38,674 nucleotides of DNA, from contig SXWH01000206.1 in NCBI GenBank assembly GCA_005791535.1, positions 1 through 38,674 of the forward strand, in the 5' to 3' direction. The notes beneath the pieces are model-generated. The model saw only the letters and a list, made by a program, of their open reading frames with translations, ran no database searches and was not told where the DNA came from. Below are positions 18,511 through 27,344 of the stretch, piece after piece (position 1 is the stretch's first letter; each line of letters opens with the position of its first letter). The stretch is from Verrucomicrobiaceae bacterium. Lineage in GTDB: Bacteria > Verrucomicrobiota > Verrucomicrobiia > Chthoniobacterales > Chthoniobacteraceae. Made by a program: the position numbers and the translations under genes.

Positions 18511-21500
18511 CTACGAGCGGCGGCGGCGGCGGATGAGCGCAGCGCCTCCGAGCAGCAGCAATGCAGCGCTGCCGGGCTCCGGTGTGGCGTGAACGGTCAC
18601 GTCCTTGCCGCCATCGGCCGCGTAGCTGATTTGCAGTTCCTGCGTAAACGCGCCGGTGGTGACGGAGAAAGTCTCGCCCTCATCGAGCAGGTTACCGAGG
18701 TAGCTGAAGCGTGCGCCGCCGATGTAGCCTGCGAACGGCGAGCTTCCATCGATGAGCGTGAACACCGTTCCGTCGAGCGGGTCTGCGAGCAGCGAGAGCG
18801 CGAGATTTACCGTGCCGGAAATGCTTCCGCCACCCGCGAGGACCAATTGGTCGCCAGTGGATACACCGAGTTCGATTGTGAAGGTCGAGTTGTTCGCGAG
18901 TGCGATGGTTCCGAGAGTGAGCGTGCCGATGCTGTTGCCGGGCGAAACTTCCGCGCCGCCTGCCACCGTGACTGTTGCCGCCGGATTGATGCTGCCACTT
19001 CCGCCGAGGGTGCCGGAATTCACATCGACCGAGGCCGTGGCCGCGAGCGAGCCGTTTACGAGCAGCTTGCCGCCATTGATGGTCGTCACGCCGCTGTACG
19101 AGTTTGCACCGCCGAGCGTCAGCGTTCCGCTGCCCTGTTTCGTGAGCGCGAGCGCGCTGGTGATGCTGCCGTTGAAGGTCGAGTCGGCGGAATCACCAAC
19201 CGTAAGAGTCGATGCGGCCGCTGCAGCCACGACTTCGTTTGTCGCACCGTACCAGTGGTAACTTCCAGCGCCGATCATCGTGGTTGAGATGGTCGCTGTT
19301 CCCGAGGCATCCGCGGTGTAGCGGAACGACAGGAAGCTCGGCGTGCCGCTGGCATCCTGATTGTAGAGCAGTGTACCCGATGCGCTGCCTGCGTTCACCT
19401 GGAAGAGCTGCGTGCGGTCGCCGCCCCAGAGACGGTTATAAAGCCGAGTCTCATAGCTGGTGCCCGGAGTCAGGCCCGAGAGCGTCAGCACCGCAGGGTT
19501 GCCGTTGTAGTAGAAATCTCTCAGCAGTTGATTCATCCCCGTACCGTCTGCGCCGTCGGCAAACGTCGGGGTACTTGGAGCACCGGCGCCCTCGGGTAGC
19601 AGCGCGGTGGCATTGGCGAGCGACCAGTTAGCGCCGGTGTTGGCCGCGGCTTCGAATGCAACGCCATTCACCGTCGCCGCTCCACCGTCGCCGAAGTCGA
19701 GCGCGTGCGTGTAGGTCTTGCCGGTGGAGATTCCGGAGCCCGCGTTGGTGGCGAAAAAGAACGGTGCTCCGATGGTCACGCCCGGGCTGGATGTGACCGT
19801 TCCCGAGCCCGAGAGGTTGTTAATCGTCTCGTTGTTGCCGGCGAGGTCGAGCGTGGTGCCTGCGCTCATGATGACGCGCCCTTTCCCAGCTCCGTGAGGA
19901 ATTACTTCGGACGCTCCGAGCTTCAGCGTGCCGTTCGTAATCGTAGTGTCGCCCGCATAGTCGTTTGCGGGGTTGTTCAAAATGAGCGAGCTGTTTTCAT
20001 CGCCGCGTCCCGAGCCTTTCGTAAGCCCGCCCGGACCAGTGACAGCACCGAGCACGCGCAGATTATTTGTGTTGTGTCCGCTGATGTTGCTGGTCGCGGC
20101 GAGCGTAACGCTGCCTGTGAGCAGATACTCGTTGTAGCCTCCTCCTCCGCCATCTGCGTAAATCGCGCTCTTCAATCCATCGCCCGCATCACCGCCGAGG
20201 CCGTTCAGCGTGAAGTTGTGCGGAATGATCGGCGATCCCGTGTTGAACCATGGGAGGTAATTTCCGCCCGCGCCGATGCTCACCGGTCCGGTGCCGAGCG
20301 CGGCGACATTAAACGCGAAAACCGGGCCGCTCGAAATGGTCGTTCCGCCGCCGTAGGTGTTTGCGCCCCCAAGGGCCAGCGCGGCCGGGCCGCTCTTCGC
20401 GAGGCTTGCCGTCCCGCCGGTGATTGTTCCGTTGAACGTGCCGCCGCCGTTGACCGCGAGGCGCGAAAACGGCCCCATGTTCACCAGGCTTCCGCCCACG
20501 CCGTCGAGCGATGCCACGGTCTGGTGGACACCGTCGAGTTCCAGCGTGGCGCCAGTTGCGAGCGAGACCGGCGTGGTGGGCGCGAGGACGTTCGTCTTGA
20601 AGTTATTCACCGCGAGGTTGTCCACACCGCCAATCATTCCGCCTGCCGAGCCAAACGTGACGTAGCTTGCGAGCATGCCTGTATTCAGCGCGAAGCTGCT
20701 GATGACGCCGCCGCCCTGCGTGACGACGACCTTCGTTCCATTGCCTGCGAATGGCGAACCGGTTCCCGCAGAATCCGCGAGGTAAAAGGCGAAGCTGTCG
20801 CCGCCGGTCGTTGAGGCGAAATCCTGCACCAGACCGCCGTTGCTGAAAATCTGGATGCCCGTGTTCTTGCGGTAAAGGAAACCGAACTCACCCGAGCCCG
20901 CAACCGGGAAGCCCTGATTCGCCGAGTTGCGCATCGTGAAGCTCGTCCACTCGGTCGCGTTGCCGGTGTTTCCCTTGAACATGTCGAAGTTGATCTTCAA
21001 CGGTCCTCCGACGGTGGCCGAGGTGAGCGGGCCGCCGACTGTCGCGCTCGCGCCGAATGCAAGCAGGAGATAGTCGCCATTCACGCCCGCCGGTTGGGTG
21101 ACCGGCGTCGAATTTCCCACCTGCGTATTTCCTGCGGGCGTCCAACTCGCCGGAGCAAGCGAGCCCGTCTGGCGATTCGCGAGGTTGAAGTTCAGGTCCG
21201 CCGTGTTCGGATTTCCCGTTGCGCTGAAATTATCTGCGATGAGCGGAGTCGCGCCGGCCTGCAGCTTCAAAGTGCCCGCGTTCACCGTGGTCGCAGCGGA
21301 GGAAACGCTGGAGCCCATGAGCGTCAGCGCACTCCCCGTGTTCTTCGTCAGTCCCACGCCTGCACCGATGGCGCCCGAGAATGTTCCTGAGTCCACCGTC
21401 GCCACACTCAATCCACCCGCGCTGTTTGCCAGCGTGCCTGAGCCGCTGAGTGAACCGAGGCTCTGGCTTGTGCCGTTGAAATCGAGCGTCGCTCCGCCGC

Positions 21501-22560
21501 CCACCGAGGTTCCGCCGGTGTAGCCATTGGTCGCTCCAAACTTCAGTGTGCCGCCGTTCACGCTCACCGATTTCGGGCCCTGGATTCCCGCCGCCGTCGT
21601 GATTGTGCCCGCTCCGAATTTCACCAGATCCGAGCCGAGGATGACCGGCGCGTTGATTGTGTGCGAGCCGCCCGCGTCGGCCTTAATCACCGACACGCCG
21701 CCCGCATCGGTCTGCAACGTGAGCGGGTCGATTCCGGCGATAGTGTAGCTTCCGGTGCCCTGGAATTCGATATGCCCGGTCGTCGTCGCGCCGGAGAGCG
21801 TCACTGTACTCGGTCCTGCCTGCGCTGCGAATGTCGCATTGCTGCCGATGGAATTTGGCACCGCGCCGCTCGACCAGCTTCCCGGCGTATTCCATGCGCC
21901 CGATCCGGCGGTCCACGTGTTGTTGAACACCTGCTCGCTCGACAGTCCGTAGAAATGCATCGTGTTTGCCGGAATCTTCGGAAGGAACTTCAAATCCGTC
22001 GCCGTGCCCGTGGCCACAAACGTATAGCGCAGCGCCGACGCCGCGAGTTCGTCTTCATTATAAACAAGGCTCGCACCTTCCGTCGTCGTGATCGTCTGAG
22101 TGCGGTCCGCACCAAGGCCCCACGCCTGATTATAAAGCGTCACCACGTAAGTCTGCCCAGCCGTCAGGCCGTTCATCGTGAGTGTCGCGGGATTGCCGTT
22201 GTATTGGAAAGCGTCGAACAGTCCTGCGATTGCCGCGCCACCGAGCGGCTGTTGAATTCCGCCGCCGCCAAACTGCGCACCGGCACCCGCGAGCGACCAA
22301 CCGGCGCCGGAGAGCCCGCCACCGCTGCCGATGAACGTCACGCCATTCACCGTCACATTCCCGCCGACCACATTGCCGAGCGCCACATAAGTCTTCGCGG
22401 CATTTAAGCCGGAATCTGCATCGCCGGTGAAGGCCCCGCTCGAAAGCACGGCGTCCGCCGCAAAGCCCTGCGCGGAGAGGAGCGATGCGATACTGGTGAT
22501 CAGAATGCAACGCCTGCGGCTGTTGCGGGATACGGGAGCGTTGGAACGGTCTGATTTCAT
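18511..22560 (-). CDS. Autotransporter-associated beta-strand repeat protein with PEP-CTERM tail
   Basis: About 1349 residues from the ATG at 22558-22560; ATGs at 22569 and 22575 are also possible, and the extension to 22650 would need a TTG. An arginine-rich n-region and a hydrophobic stretch ending AQGFAADA form a long signal peptide. The body has many autotransporter-associated strand repeats, such as LTLGGANSYSGVTTINGGKL and GNGTLKLGASEV-like rungs, expected to stack as a beta-solenoid. Two copies of an unassigned ~170-180-residue module lie near the ends. The C-terminus is a PEP-CTERM signal: TPEPGSAALLLLGGAALI followed by RRRRRS. Proteins of this class are sorted at the envelope by an exosortase, and none is in this window. 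It is probably a surface or matrix protein. Confidence 0.9.
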   Translation of the reverse strand: MKSDRSNAPVSRNSRRRCILITSIASLLSAQGFAADAVLSSGAFTGDADSGLNAAKTYVALGNVVGGNVTVNGVTFIGSGGGLSGAGWSLAGAGAQFGGGGIQQPLGGAAIAGLFDAFQYNGNPATLTMNGLTAGQTYVVTLYNQAWGLGADRTQTITTTEGASLVYNEDELAASALRYTFVATGTATDLKFLPKIPANTMHFYGLSSEQVFNNTWTAGSGAWNTPGSWSSGAVPNSIGSNATFAAQAGPSTVTLSGATTTGHIEFQGTGSYTIAGIDPLTLQTDAGGVSVIKADAGGSHTINAPVILGSDLVKFGAGTITTAAGIQGPKSVSVNGGTLKFGATNGYTGGTSVGGGATLDFNGTSQSLGSLSGSGTLANSAGGLSVATVDSGTFSGAIGAGVGLTKNTGSALTLMGSSVSSAATTVNAGTLKLQAGATPLIADNFSATGNPNTADLNFNLANRQTGSLAPASWTPAGNTQVGNSTPVTQPAGVNGDYLLLAFGASATVGGPLTSATVGGPLKINFDMFKGNTGNATEWTSFTMRNSANQGFPVAGSGEFGFLYRKNTGIQIFSNGGLVQDFASTTGGDSFAFYLADSAGTGSPFAGNGTKVVVTQGGGVISSFALNTGMLASYVTFGSAGGMIGGVDNLAVNNFKTNVLAPTTPVSLATGATLELDGVHQTVASLDGVGGSLVNMGPFSRLAVNGGGTFNGTITGGTASLAKSGPAALALGGANTYGGGTTISSGPVFAFNVAALGTGPVSIGAGGNYLPWFNTGSPIIPHNFTLNGLGGDAGDGLKSAIYADGGGGGYNEYLLTGSVTLAATSNISGHNTNNLRVLGAVTGPGGLTKGSGRGDENSSLILNNPANDYAGDTTITNGTLKLGASEVIPHGAGKGRVIMSAGTTLDLAGNNETINNLSGSGTVTSSPGVTIGAPFFFATNAGSGISTGKTYTHALDFGDGGAATVNGVAFEAAANTGANWSLANATALLPEGAGAPSTPTFADGADGTGMNQLLRDFYYNGNPAVLTLSGLTPGTSYETRLYNRLWGGDRTQLFQVNAGSASGTLLYNQDASGTPSFLSFRYTADASGTATISTTMIGAGSYHWYGATNEVVAAAAASTLTVGDSADSTFNGSITSALALTKQGSGTLTLGGANSYSGVTTINGGKLLVNGSLAATASVDVNSGTLGGSGSINPAATVTVAGGAEVSPGNSIGTLTLGTIALANNSTFTIELGVSTGDQLVLAGGGSISGTVNLALSLLADPLDGTVFTLIDGSSPFAGYIGGARFSYLGNLLDEGETFSVTTGAFTQELQISYAADGGKDVTVHATPEPGSAALLLLGGAALIRRRRRS
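19228..19770 (-). repeat. Shared unassigned module, copy 2 (C-terminal part of the PEP-CTERM protein)
   Basis: Carries STGKTYTHALDFG, ATVNGVAFEA, GANWSL, FYYNGNPAVLTLSGLTPG, YNRLWGGDRTQ and a final YHWYGATNEV. The order equals copy 1 and copy 3, with copy 3 closest in the opening SGKxYTH motif. Confidence 0.75.
21925..22440 (-). repeat. Shared unassigned module, copy 1 (N-terminal part of the PEP-CTERM protein)
   Basis: Carries SGLNAAKTYVALG, VTVNGVTFIG, GAGWSL, FQYNGNPATLTMNGLTAG, LYNQAWGLGADRTQ and a final MHFYGLSSEQV. Directly after the signal peptide. Confidence 0.75.
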
Positions 22561-22775
22561 AAAGTTCATGTTCATAGGAGCATTGACGGGATGGTTGTTA
22601 CGTTGGAGTGAAGGGTGTGTTGCGATAAGCCCGCAGAGCCCTCTTCGCAAGCGAATTGTCGCAACATGAACAACCCCTCACAAAACGGCCCCGCCAGCCC
22701 GTGAACATGAGTGCGGCGTGCGGTGTCGTGCGAGCGCGGAGTTCCTGCGGAGTTGTGACGTCAGAAAACGGTCGG

Positions 22776-22810
22776 AAGCCGGTGGTCTTCGTGGGGCTCC
22801 CGGCTTTTTT
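22776..22810 (+). terminator. Terminator-like hairpin upstream of the beta-helix gene
   Basis: AAGCCGG (22776-22782) pairs perfectly with CCGGCTT (22800-22806) across a 17-nt loop, and the right arm runs into six T. It points along the plus strand and ends about 38 bp before the next start codon. No gene precedes it on that strand, so it would end a short leader or small RNA. Read by eye. Confidence 0.4.
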
Positions 22811-22848
22811 GTGGTGCCGGATGCGGTGGAAATGGGCATGGTTCGGGC

Positions 22849-23955
22849 ATGCTCAGAACCGCATTGCTCTTCGCTTTTCTTTCCACTGCCGCAATTTCCG
22901 CTGATGTGCCGGTGGCGGATTCCGAATCGCTCGGGCGGGCATTACGGGACGCGAAACCGGGGACGGTGATCCGGCTTGCTCCTGGGCGGTATGCAGGCGG
23001 GCATTCGGTTTCCGGGGTGAATGGGACTGCGGCGGCGCCGATCGTGGTGGAGGGTGCGGCGGGAGGGGCTTCGGTGATCGAGGGCGGGGCGAGCGGGATT
23101 CATCTGGTTGGGTGCTCGTATTGGGAGTTGCGCGATGTGGTTTTCAGCGGGGCGACGGCAAACGGGATCAATATCGACGACGGGGAAAAGGCGGAGAGCC
23201 CGGCGAAGGGAATCGTGCTGCGCGGTCTGGATGTGCGGAACGGTTCTCCGCGCGGGAATCGCGATGGAATCAAGCTTTCCGGCGTGGATTCGTTTCTGGT
23301 CACGGGTTGCAAAGTCAGCCACTGGGGCGACGGTGGCTCGGGGATCGATATGGTGGGCTGCCACAAGGGCGTGATCGAGGGAAGCACATTTACCCACGGT
23401 GAGAACGCGGCGATGGCGAATGGCGTGCAGACGAAGGGCGGAAGCGAGGGCATCGTGGTGAGGAAGTGTGTTTTCACAAATGCCGGCGGCCGCGCGGTGA
23501 ACATCGGCGGAAGCACGGGGGCACCGTATTTTCGCCCGCTGAACGCGACGGCCGAGGCGCGGGATATCACGGTGGAGGATTGTCAGTTTACCGGAAGCAT
23601 GGCACCGATCGCATTTGTGGGAGTGGACGGCGCAATTGTGCGAAATAACACGATCACCAATCCCGGACGGTGGGTCGTGCGGATTTTGCAGGAGAACCAG
23701 AACCCCGCGTTTGCGCCGTGCCGCAACGGGGTGTTCAGCGGAAATCGAATCACCTTCCGGAGTTCGCTCGCCATGGCTGTGAACATCGGCGGCGGGACTG
23801 AGCCGAAGAGCTTCCGCTTTGAGAAAAATGCGTGGCTCTGCGAGGACGCGCCGGCTTCCACACGCGCAGTACTGAAGCTCCCCGTGGAGGAAAGCGGTGG
23901 TGTTTACGGACAGCCGATTCCTGCCGGCCGTCCCGCCCAAGGCGGCGGACGCTGA
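22849..23955 (+). CDS. Secreted right-handed parallel beta-helix protein
   Basis: Encodes 368 residues with a signal peptide (MLRTALLFAFLSTAAISA). After it comes the opening typical of beta-helix polysaccharide lyase-like proteins: SLGRALRDAKPGTVIRLAPGRY, a GTAAAPIVVEG strand, and then repeated coils (GIHLVGCSYWELRDVVFSG, GIVLRGLDVRNG, VDSFLVTGCKVSHWGDG, GVIEGSTFTHG, and so on). This resembles chondroitinase B/alginate-lyase-like family 6 folds, but I cannot point to catalytic residues, so the enzyme activity is open. It is expected to be periplasmic or extracellular and could act on polysaccharide. A terminator-like hairpin lies just upstream. A 135-bp gap separates it from the prepilin-like genes on the same strand. 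Confidence 0.85.
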   Translation: MLRTALLFAFLSTAAISADVPVADSESLGRALRDAKPGTVIRLAPGRYAGGHSVSGVNGTAAAPIVVEGAAGGASVIEGGASGIHLVGCSYWELRDVVFSGATANGINIDDGEKAESPAKGIVLRGLDVRNGSPRGNRDGIKLSGVDSFLVTGCKVSHWGDGGSGIDMVGCHKGVIEGSTFTHGENAAMANGVQTKGGSEGIVVRKCVFTNAGGRAVNIGGSTGAPYFRPLNATAEARDITVEDCQFTGSMAPIAFVGVDGAIVRNNTITNPGRWVVRILQENQNPAFAPCRNGVFSGNRITFRSSLAMAVNIGGGTEPKSFRFEKNAWLCEDAPASTRAVLKLPVEESGGVYGQPIPAGRPAQGGGR

Positions 23956-24090
23956 AGGGCGAGAGGCCGTTTTCTCCGTAGCTCGGGAGATGGCCGCGCT
24001 GACTGACTGTTTCGATACCAATTTCCTTCTCCGCGGCGATCACGGGCAACCCGCGAAAGGTACGGAAGATGCTCATTTTCCAGCAGGTAG

Positions 24091-24612
24091 ATGAAACCCG
24101 AAATTTCCGTCCCGCGTTGCGCGAGCTCGCCCTACCCTGCGAGATTGCGTGCGCAATCCAATATAAGGCGAGCCGCCCTGTCGATCGTCGAAGTGCTGGT
24201 CGCGTGCTCAATAATGATCATCGCCTTCGGTGGCATGATCGGCTCCATGGTGCTGATCAACCGGCAGGCGTTTCTGTCCCGACTCCATACAAATGCACGC
24301 ATGGCGGTGCAGCGGAACATTGATCAGGCTCTCGGGGAAAAATTCACCGACCAGACGACGCCCTCAATTCTGGCAATTACCGCGGCGGCGGGCGAAGTGT
24401 GGGATGACGATGGCGGCGGCGACAACAAAGTGACGCTCATCGTGCGCGATGGAACGACGACTCCGCTAGCCTCCGGCGTGGTCACCCGCCGCGTTCTCAG
24501 TATTGCGAATGCCAATGGAGCCGATGTGCGCAGCGTGGAGTTCACAATCGCTTACGACTACCGGGGACGCTCCTACAATTTCAGACTGCAAACGACTAGA
24601 GCGAGGGACTGA
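24091..24612 (+). CDS. Prepilin-like protein, GspI/PilV type
   Basis: Encodes 173 residues; AGCAGGT before the ATG is a fair ribosome site. A ~28-residue positively charged leader is followed by the type III (prepilin) signal RRAA/LSIVEVLVACSIMIIAFG: hydrophobic helix with Glu at +5 and, unusually, Ala in place of Gly at -1. The size and the position ahead of a GspJ/PilW-like and a GspK/PilX-like gene match GspI or PilV, minor components at the tip of a type II secretion pseudopilus or type IV pilus. The soluble part carries a short DDDGGGD loop. The next gene starts 2 bp after the stop, so translation is probably coupled. Prepilin peptidase, ATPase and secretin genes are not in the window. 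Confidence 0.8.
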   Translation: MKPEISVPRCASSPYPARLRAQSNIRRAALSIVEVLVACSIMIIAFGGMIGSMVLINRQAFLSRLHTNARMAVQRNIDQALGEKFTDQTTPSILAITAAAGEVWDDDGGGDNKVTLIVRDGTTTPLASGVVTRRVLSIANANGADVRSVEFTIAYDYRGRSYNFRLQTTRARD

Positions 24613-24614
24613 AT

Positions 24615-25505
24615 ATGATGAGAGACCTGGTCAAACTTCGGAATGCGAGCGGACTGTCGATGCCGGAAGTCGTGGTGGCATTGCTTTCGTCCGGCGTGCT
24701 TGCGGCTGCGTTGTTCATGTTCCTGAACACGAGCACCATTTCATTCGCGAAGAATTTCTCGACAAATTCCTCGCACGCCACGCTGCGCTCAGCGGTAGAC
24801 CGGGTGGCGGACGAATTGAACAGCTCGGCCGGGAACGTGACTTTAATCACCACGACGGGAACGGCTGTCACGAGCGGGAGCGCAGCGGGCTTCACGTACG
24901 ACCGCTACCTCGGCGGACCTTACGTAGTGACGCATCCCGGCGGAACCGGTCTGGCGGCAACCGCCACAAGCCTCACCATTACACGCTCGCTGCACGCATC
25001 CGCGTCGCCGCCCGTTCCGAAAGCCGGGGACGTGGTTCGCATCAACGGAAGCGCGGCGCGGCTTGTTGTAGCGTCAGTTTCAAGCGGCACTGTGGACGCA
25101 AACAACCGGCAGTCCCACACCGTTACACTCACCGCGGCAATCGGCTCGGCGATCACGTGGAACGCCTCCGACGTGAAAATCGCGACGCTCATCCGGAAAA
25201 GCGCGTTTGTTGTGATTGCCGGGGCTGCGCGGAATGAACTCCGCTACTTTGCGACGGCGGAAACCATTACCAATTTTTCGACGTCCACTGCCTTCTCGGT
25301 CATCTGCAACAACGTGGGCACTGGCACCGGAGACACGACTCCGTTCTCCGTTTCCGCCACGACGGATTATGCCGACCGCAAGTTCATTACGATGAACCTC
25401 AAGATCAGGGCGCGGGAATTCGACACGCGGCTCCTCACGCTGGAGAGGAAGAACTTCTCGGCGGTCACACAGATGTCACTCGGCTTCACCCCGAAAGGAA
25501 CCTAA
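24615..25505 (+). CDS. Prepilin-like protein, GspJ/PilW type
   Basis: Encodes 296 residues. The N-terminus has a short basic leader and a canonical prepilin cleavage site, ASG/LSMPEVVVALLSSGVLAAALFMF, with Gly at -1 and Glu at +5. The remainder is rich in Thr/Ser and short beta-strands, and contains ATLRSAVDRVADELN, an alpha-helix that in PilW/GspJ precedes the pilin beta-sheet, and KAGDVVRING, as in PilW-type proteins. Length is close to PilW. It is the second gene of the compact set, with gaps of 2 bp before and 3 bp after it. The likely role is a minor pseudopilin at the fibre tip; which fibre is not determinable from this window. Confidence 0.8.
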   Translation: MMRDLVKLRNASGLSMPEVVVALLSSGVLAAALFMFLNTSTISFAKNFSTNSSHATLRSAVDRVADELNSSAGNVTLITTTGTAVTSGSAAGFTYDRYLGGPYVVTHPGGTGLAATATSLTITRSLHASASPPVPKAGDVVRINGSAARLVVASVSSGTVDANNRQSHTVTLTAAIGSAITWNASDVKIATLIRKSAFVVIAGAARNELRYFATAETITNFSTSTAFSVICNNVGTGTGDTTPFSVSATTDYADRKFITMNLKIRAREFDTRLLTLERKNFSAVTQMSLGFTPKGT

Positions 25506-25508
25506 ACC

Positions 25509-27338
25509 ATGAAAAGACAACACGGACAAAAGGGAAGCGCCCTGATTGCAACAGTCGGGGTGCTTGCAACAGTCGCATCGGCAGTCGCCCTCAGTTATTC
25601 CTACACAAACCACACGAGCCGGCTGGCGGATCGTGGTCAGGATGGAACGAAAGTCCGCGTGGCCGCGGAAGGGGCTCTCGAATACGCTTACGCGATGTGG
25701 CGTGGGAAGTCGGGCCAGATGGGCCGGCCGCTGACGACCGCGGAGTGTTCATCGGGCTGGACGGTGCCGACCTACGACGGCGTGGTGTTCGATCAGGCGC
25801 TGACCGTTTCTGCCGCAGACCAGTATGGCGCGCCTGTGGCAACGCCGGTTGCTGCCAGCGTGGATGTCGCGGGGTTCCCCGGTTGGAGGGGGAGGTCGCA
25901 CTACTACGTCGCCACCGTCGGTGCGCGTGGGACTTCCACGCTCGGAAATACCCCGATCCGATACCGCGCAAAGCGGGTGTTTGAATACGTCACGGTGAAT
26001 CTCTTCCAGACGATGTTCTACTACGAGAACGATTTCGAAATCTACAAGCCGCAGGCGATGCTCGTTTCCGGACTCACCCACACAAACCGGAAGTCCATGG
26101 CAAGCCAGTATCTCGCCGGAGGAAACACGATCAATTTCGCCAGTCCGGTTTCGAGCGTTCTGGGTTGGACCAACGATGAACCGTTTCGCATCACGACATG
26201 GGGCAGCTACGTAACCAACGGAAACCAGCCTGCGACACTCTCTGCCGGCGTTACGACCACGGCCCGGCTGGAGGCGCTCGGCACGCAACCGGCCAGTGTG
26301 CTCGACGCTCCGCCTACCTCCCCGCTTTCGCCGAGCGGGCAATTGATCGGCCCCGACAGCGACTCCGATGGCAACCCGAACAACGACAGCTACCGTGAAC
26401 TCATCGAGCCCCCGGTTGCCGGCTTCACGGACCCGGCACCGCTCGCCACCCGGCGTCTCTATAATAAGGCGGGGATCATCGTCACCGTGAACGGGACAAC
26501 GAAAACGGTAACCACCCAAAACGGCACCAGCCTGACTGCGGCCCAAATCACCGCAATCAGCAGCGCCATCACCACGACCACGATATACGATGCCCGAGAG
26601 CTTGCGAACGTCCGCGTCAGCAGTCTCAACGTCGGTTCCGTGGTTTCGACTTTGAATGCCGCGACGGGATTCAACGGAGTGATCTACATGCACGACACGA
26701 CGACGACCACGACGGCTACGCCAAAAAATGCGATTCGCCTTACGAACGGTGGAACGCTGCCCAATAACGGACTTACGGTAGCGAGTCAGAATGGCGTGTA
26801 CATTCAGGGTGACTACAACACCGGTTCCACCGCAACGAACGCGTCCACCGCGGTGCCGTCGAACAGCGGAGGAAATCCCAGCAACACCGACGCCCCGACC
26901 GTAACTGGATACACCCGAAAGCCCGCGGCAGTCATTGGCGATGCGGTCATGCTTCTGTCGAATTCTTGGAATGACGCAAACTCTTCGCTAGCAATCGGTA
27001 GCCGCGTGGCGAGTCACACGACTTACAACACGGCGATGATCGGAGGCTTCATACCTTCCGGCTATCAGCCCGGAGGAACTGCCGCGCAGTACGGTTACAG
27101 CGGAGGCGCGAACAATTACGCGCGGTTTCTGGAGAACTGGAACGGGCAGTATTGCACCTACTTCGGGTCGATGGTGCAGCTTTTTGTGAGTAGAAACTTC
27201 ACCGGGAAGTGGGATACCGGGAACATCTTCTCTCCGCCCAACCGTTGCTGGAATTTCGACACGAATTTCAACACAACCCCGCCGCCCGGAAGCGTTGAAG
27301 CCGTCTTTATCGCCCGCGGTCGGTGGTCACGAATGTAA
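25509..27338 (+). CDS. Large GspK/PilX-like pseudopilin
   Basis: Encodes 609 residues. The N-terminus KRQHGQKG/SALIATVGVLATVASAVALSYSYT is a prepilin-like leader plus hydrophobic helix without Glu at +5, which is the distinguishing trait of GspK and PilX-type proteins. The body is about twice the size of GspK (~320 aa). It contains a calcium-type DSDSDG loop (D283, D285, D287) and long Thr/Asn-rich beta segments. After the helix, GTKVRVAAEGALEYAYAMW matches the amphipathic continuation common in pilus assembly PilX proteins. Three bp after the GspJ-like gene; 6 bp before the next. Probably capped at the fibre tip, possibly binding a substrate or surface. Confidence 0.78.
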   Translation: MKRQHGQKGSALIATVGVLATVASAVALSYSYTNHTSRLADRGQDGTKVRVAAEGALEYAYAMWRGKSGQMGRPLTTAECSSGWTVPTYDGVVFDQALTVSAADQYGAPVATPVAASVDVAGFPGWRGRSHYYVATVGARGTSTLGNTPIRYRAKRVFEYVTVNLFQTMFYYENDFEIYKPQAMLVSGLTHTNRKSMASQYLAGGNTINFASPVSSVLGWTNDEPFRITTWGSYVTNGNQPATLSAGVTTTARLEALGTQPASVLDAPPTSPLSPSGQLIGPDSDSDGNPNNDSYRELIEPPVAGFTDPAPLATRRLYNKAGIIVTVNGTTKTVTTQNGTSLTAAQITAISSAITTTTIYDARELANVRVSSLNVGSVVSTLNAATGFNGVIYMHDTTTTTTATPKNAIRLTNGGTLPNNGLTVASQNGVYIQGDYNTGSTATNASTAVPSNSGGNPSNTDAPTVTGYTRKPAAVIGDAVMLLSNSWNDANSSLAIGSRVASHTTYNTAMIGGFIPSGYQPGGTAAQYGYSGGANNYARFLENWNGQYCTYFGSMVQLFVSRNFTGKWDTGNIFSPPNRCWNFDTNFNTTPPPGSVEAVFIARGRWSRM

Positions 27339-27344
27339 CGCAGC

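Noticed and set aside
22942-24021. A minus-strand frame opposite the beta-helix gene
   Set aside because: His/Arg-rich shadow; the plus-strand product has a signal peptide and beta-helix coils.
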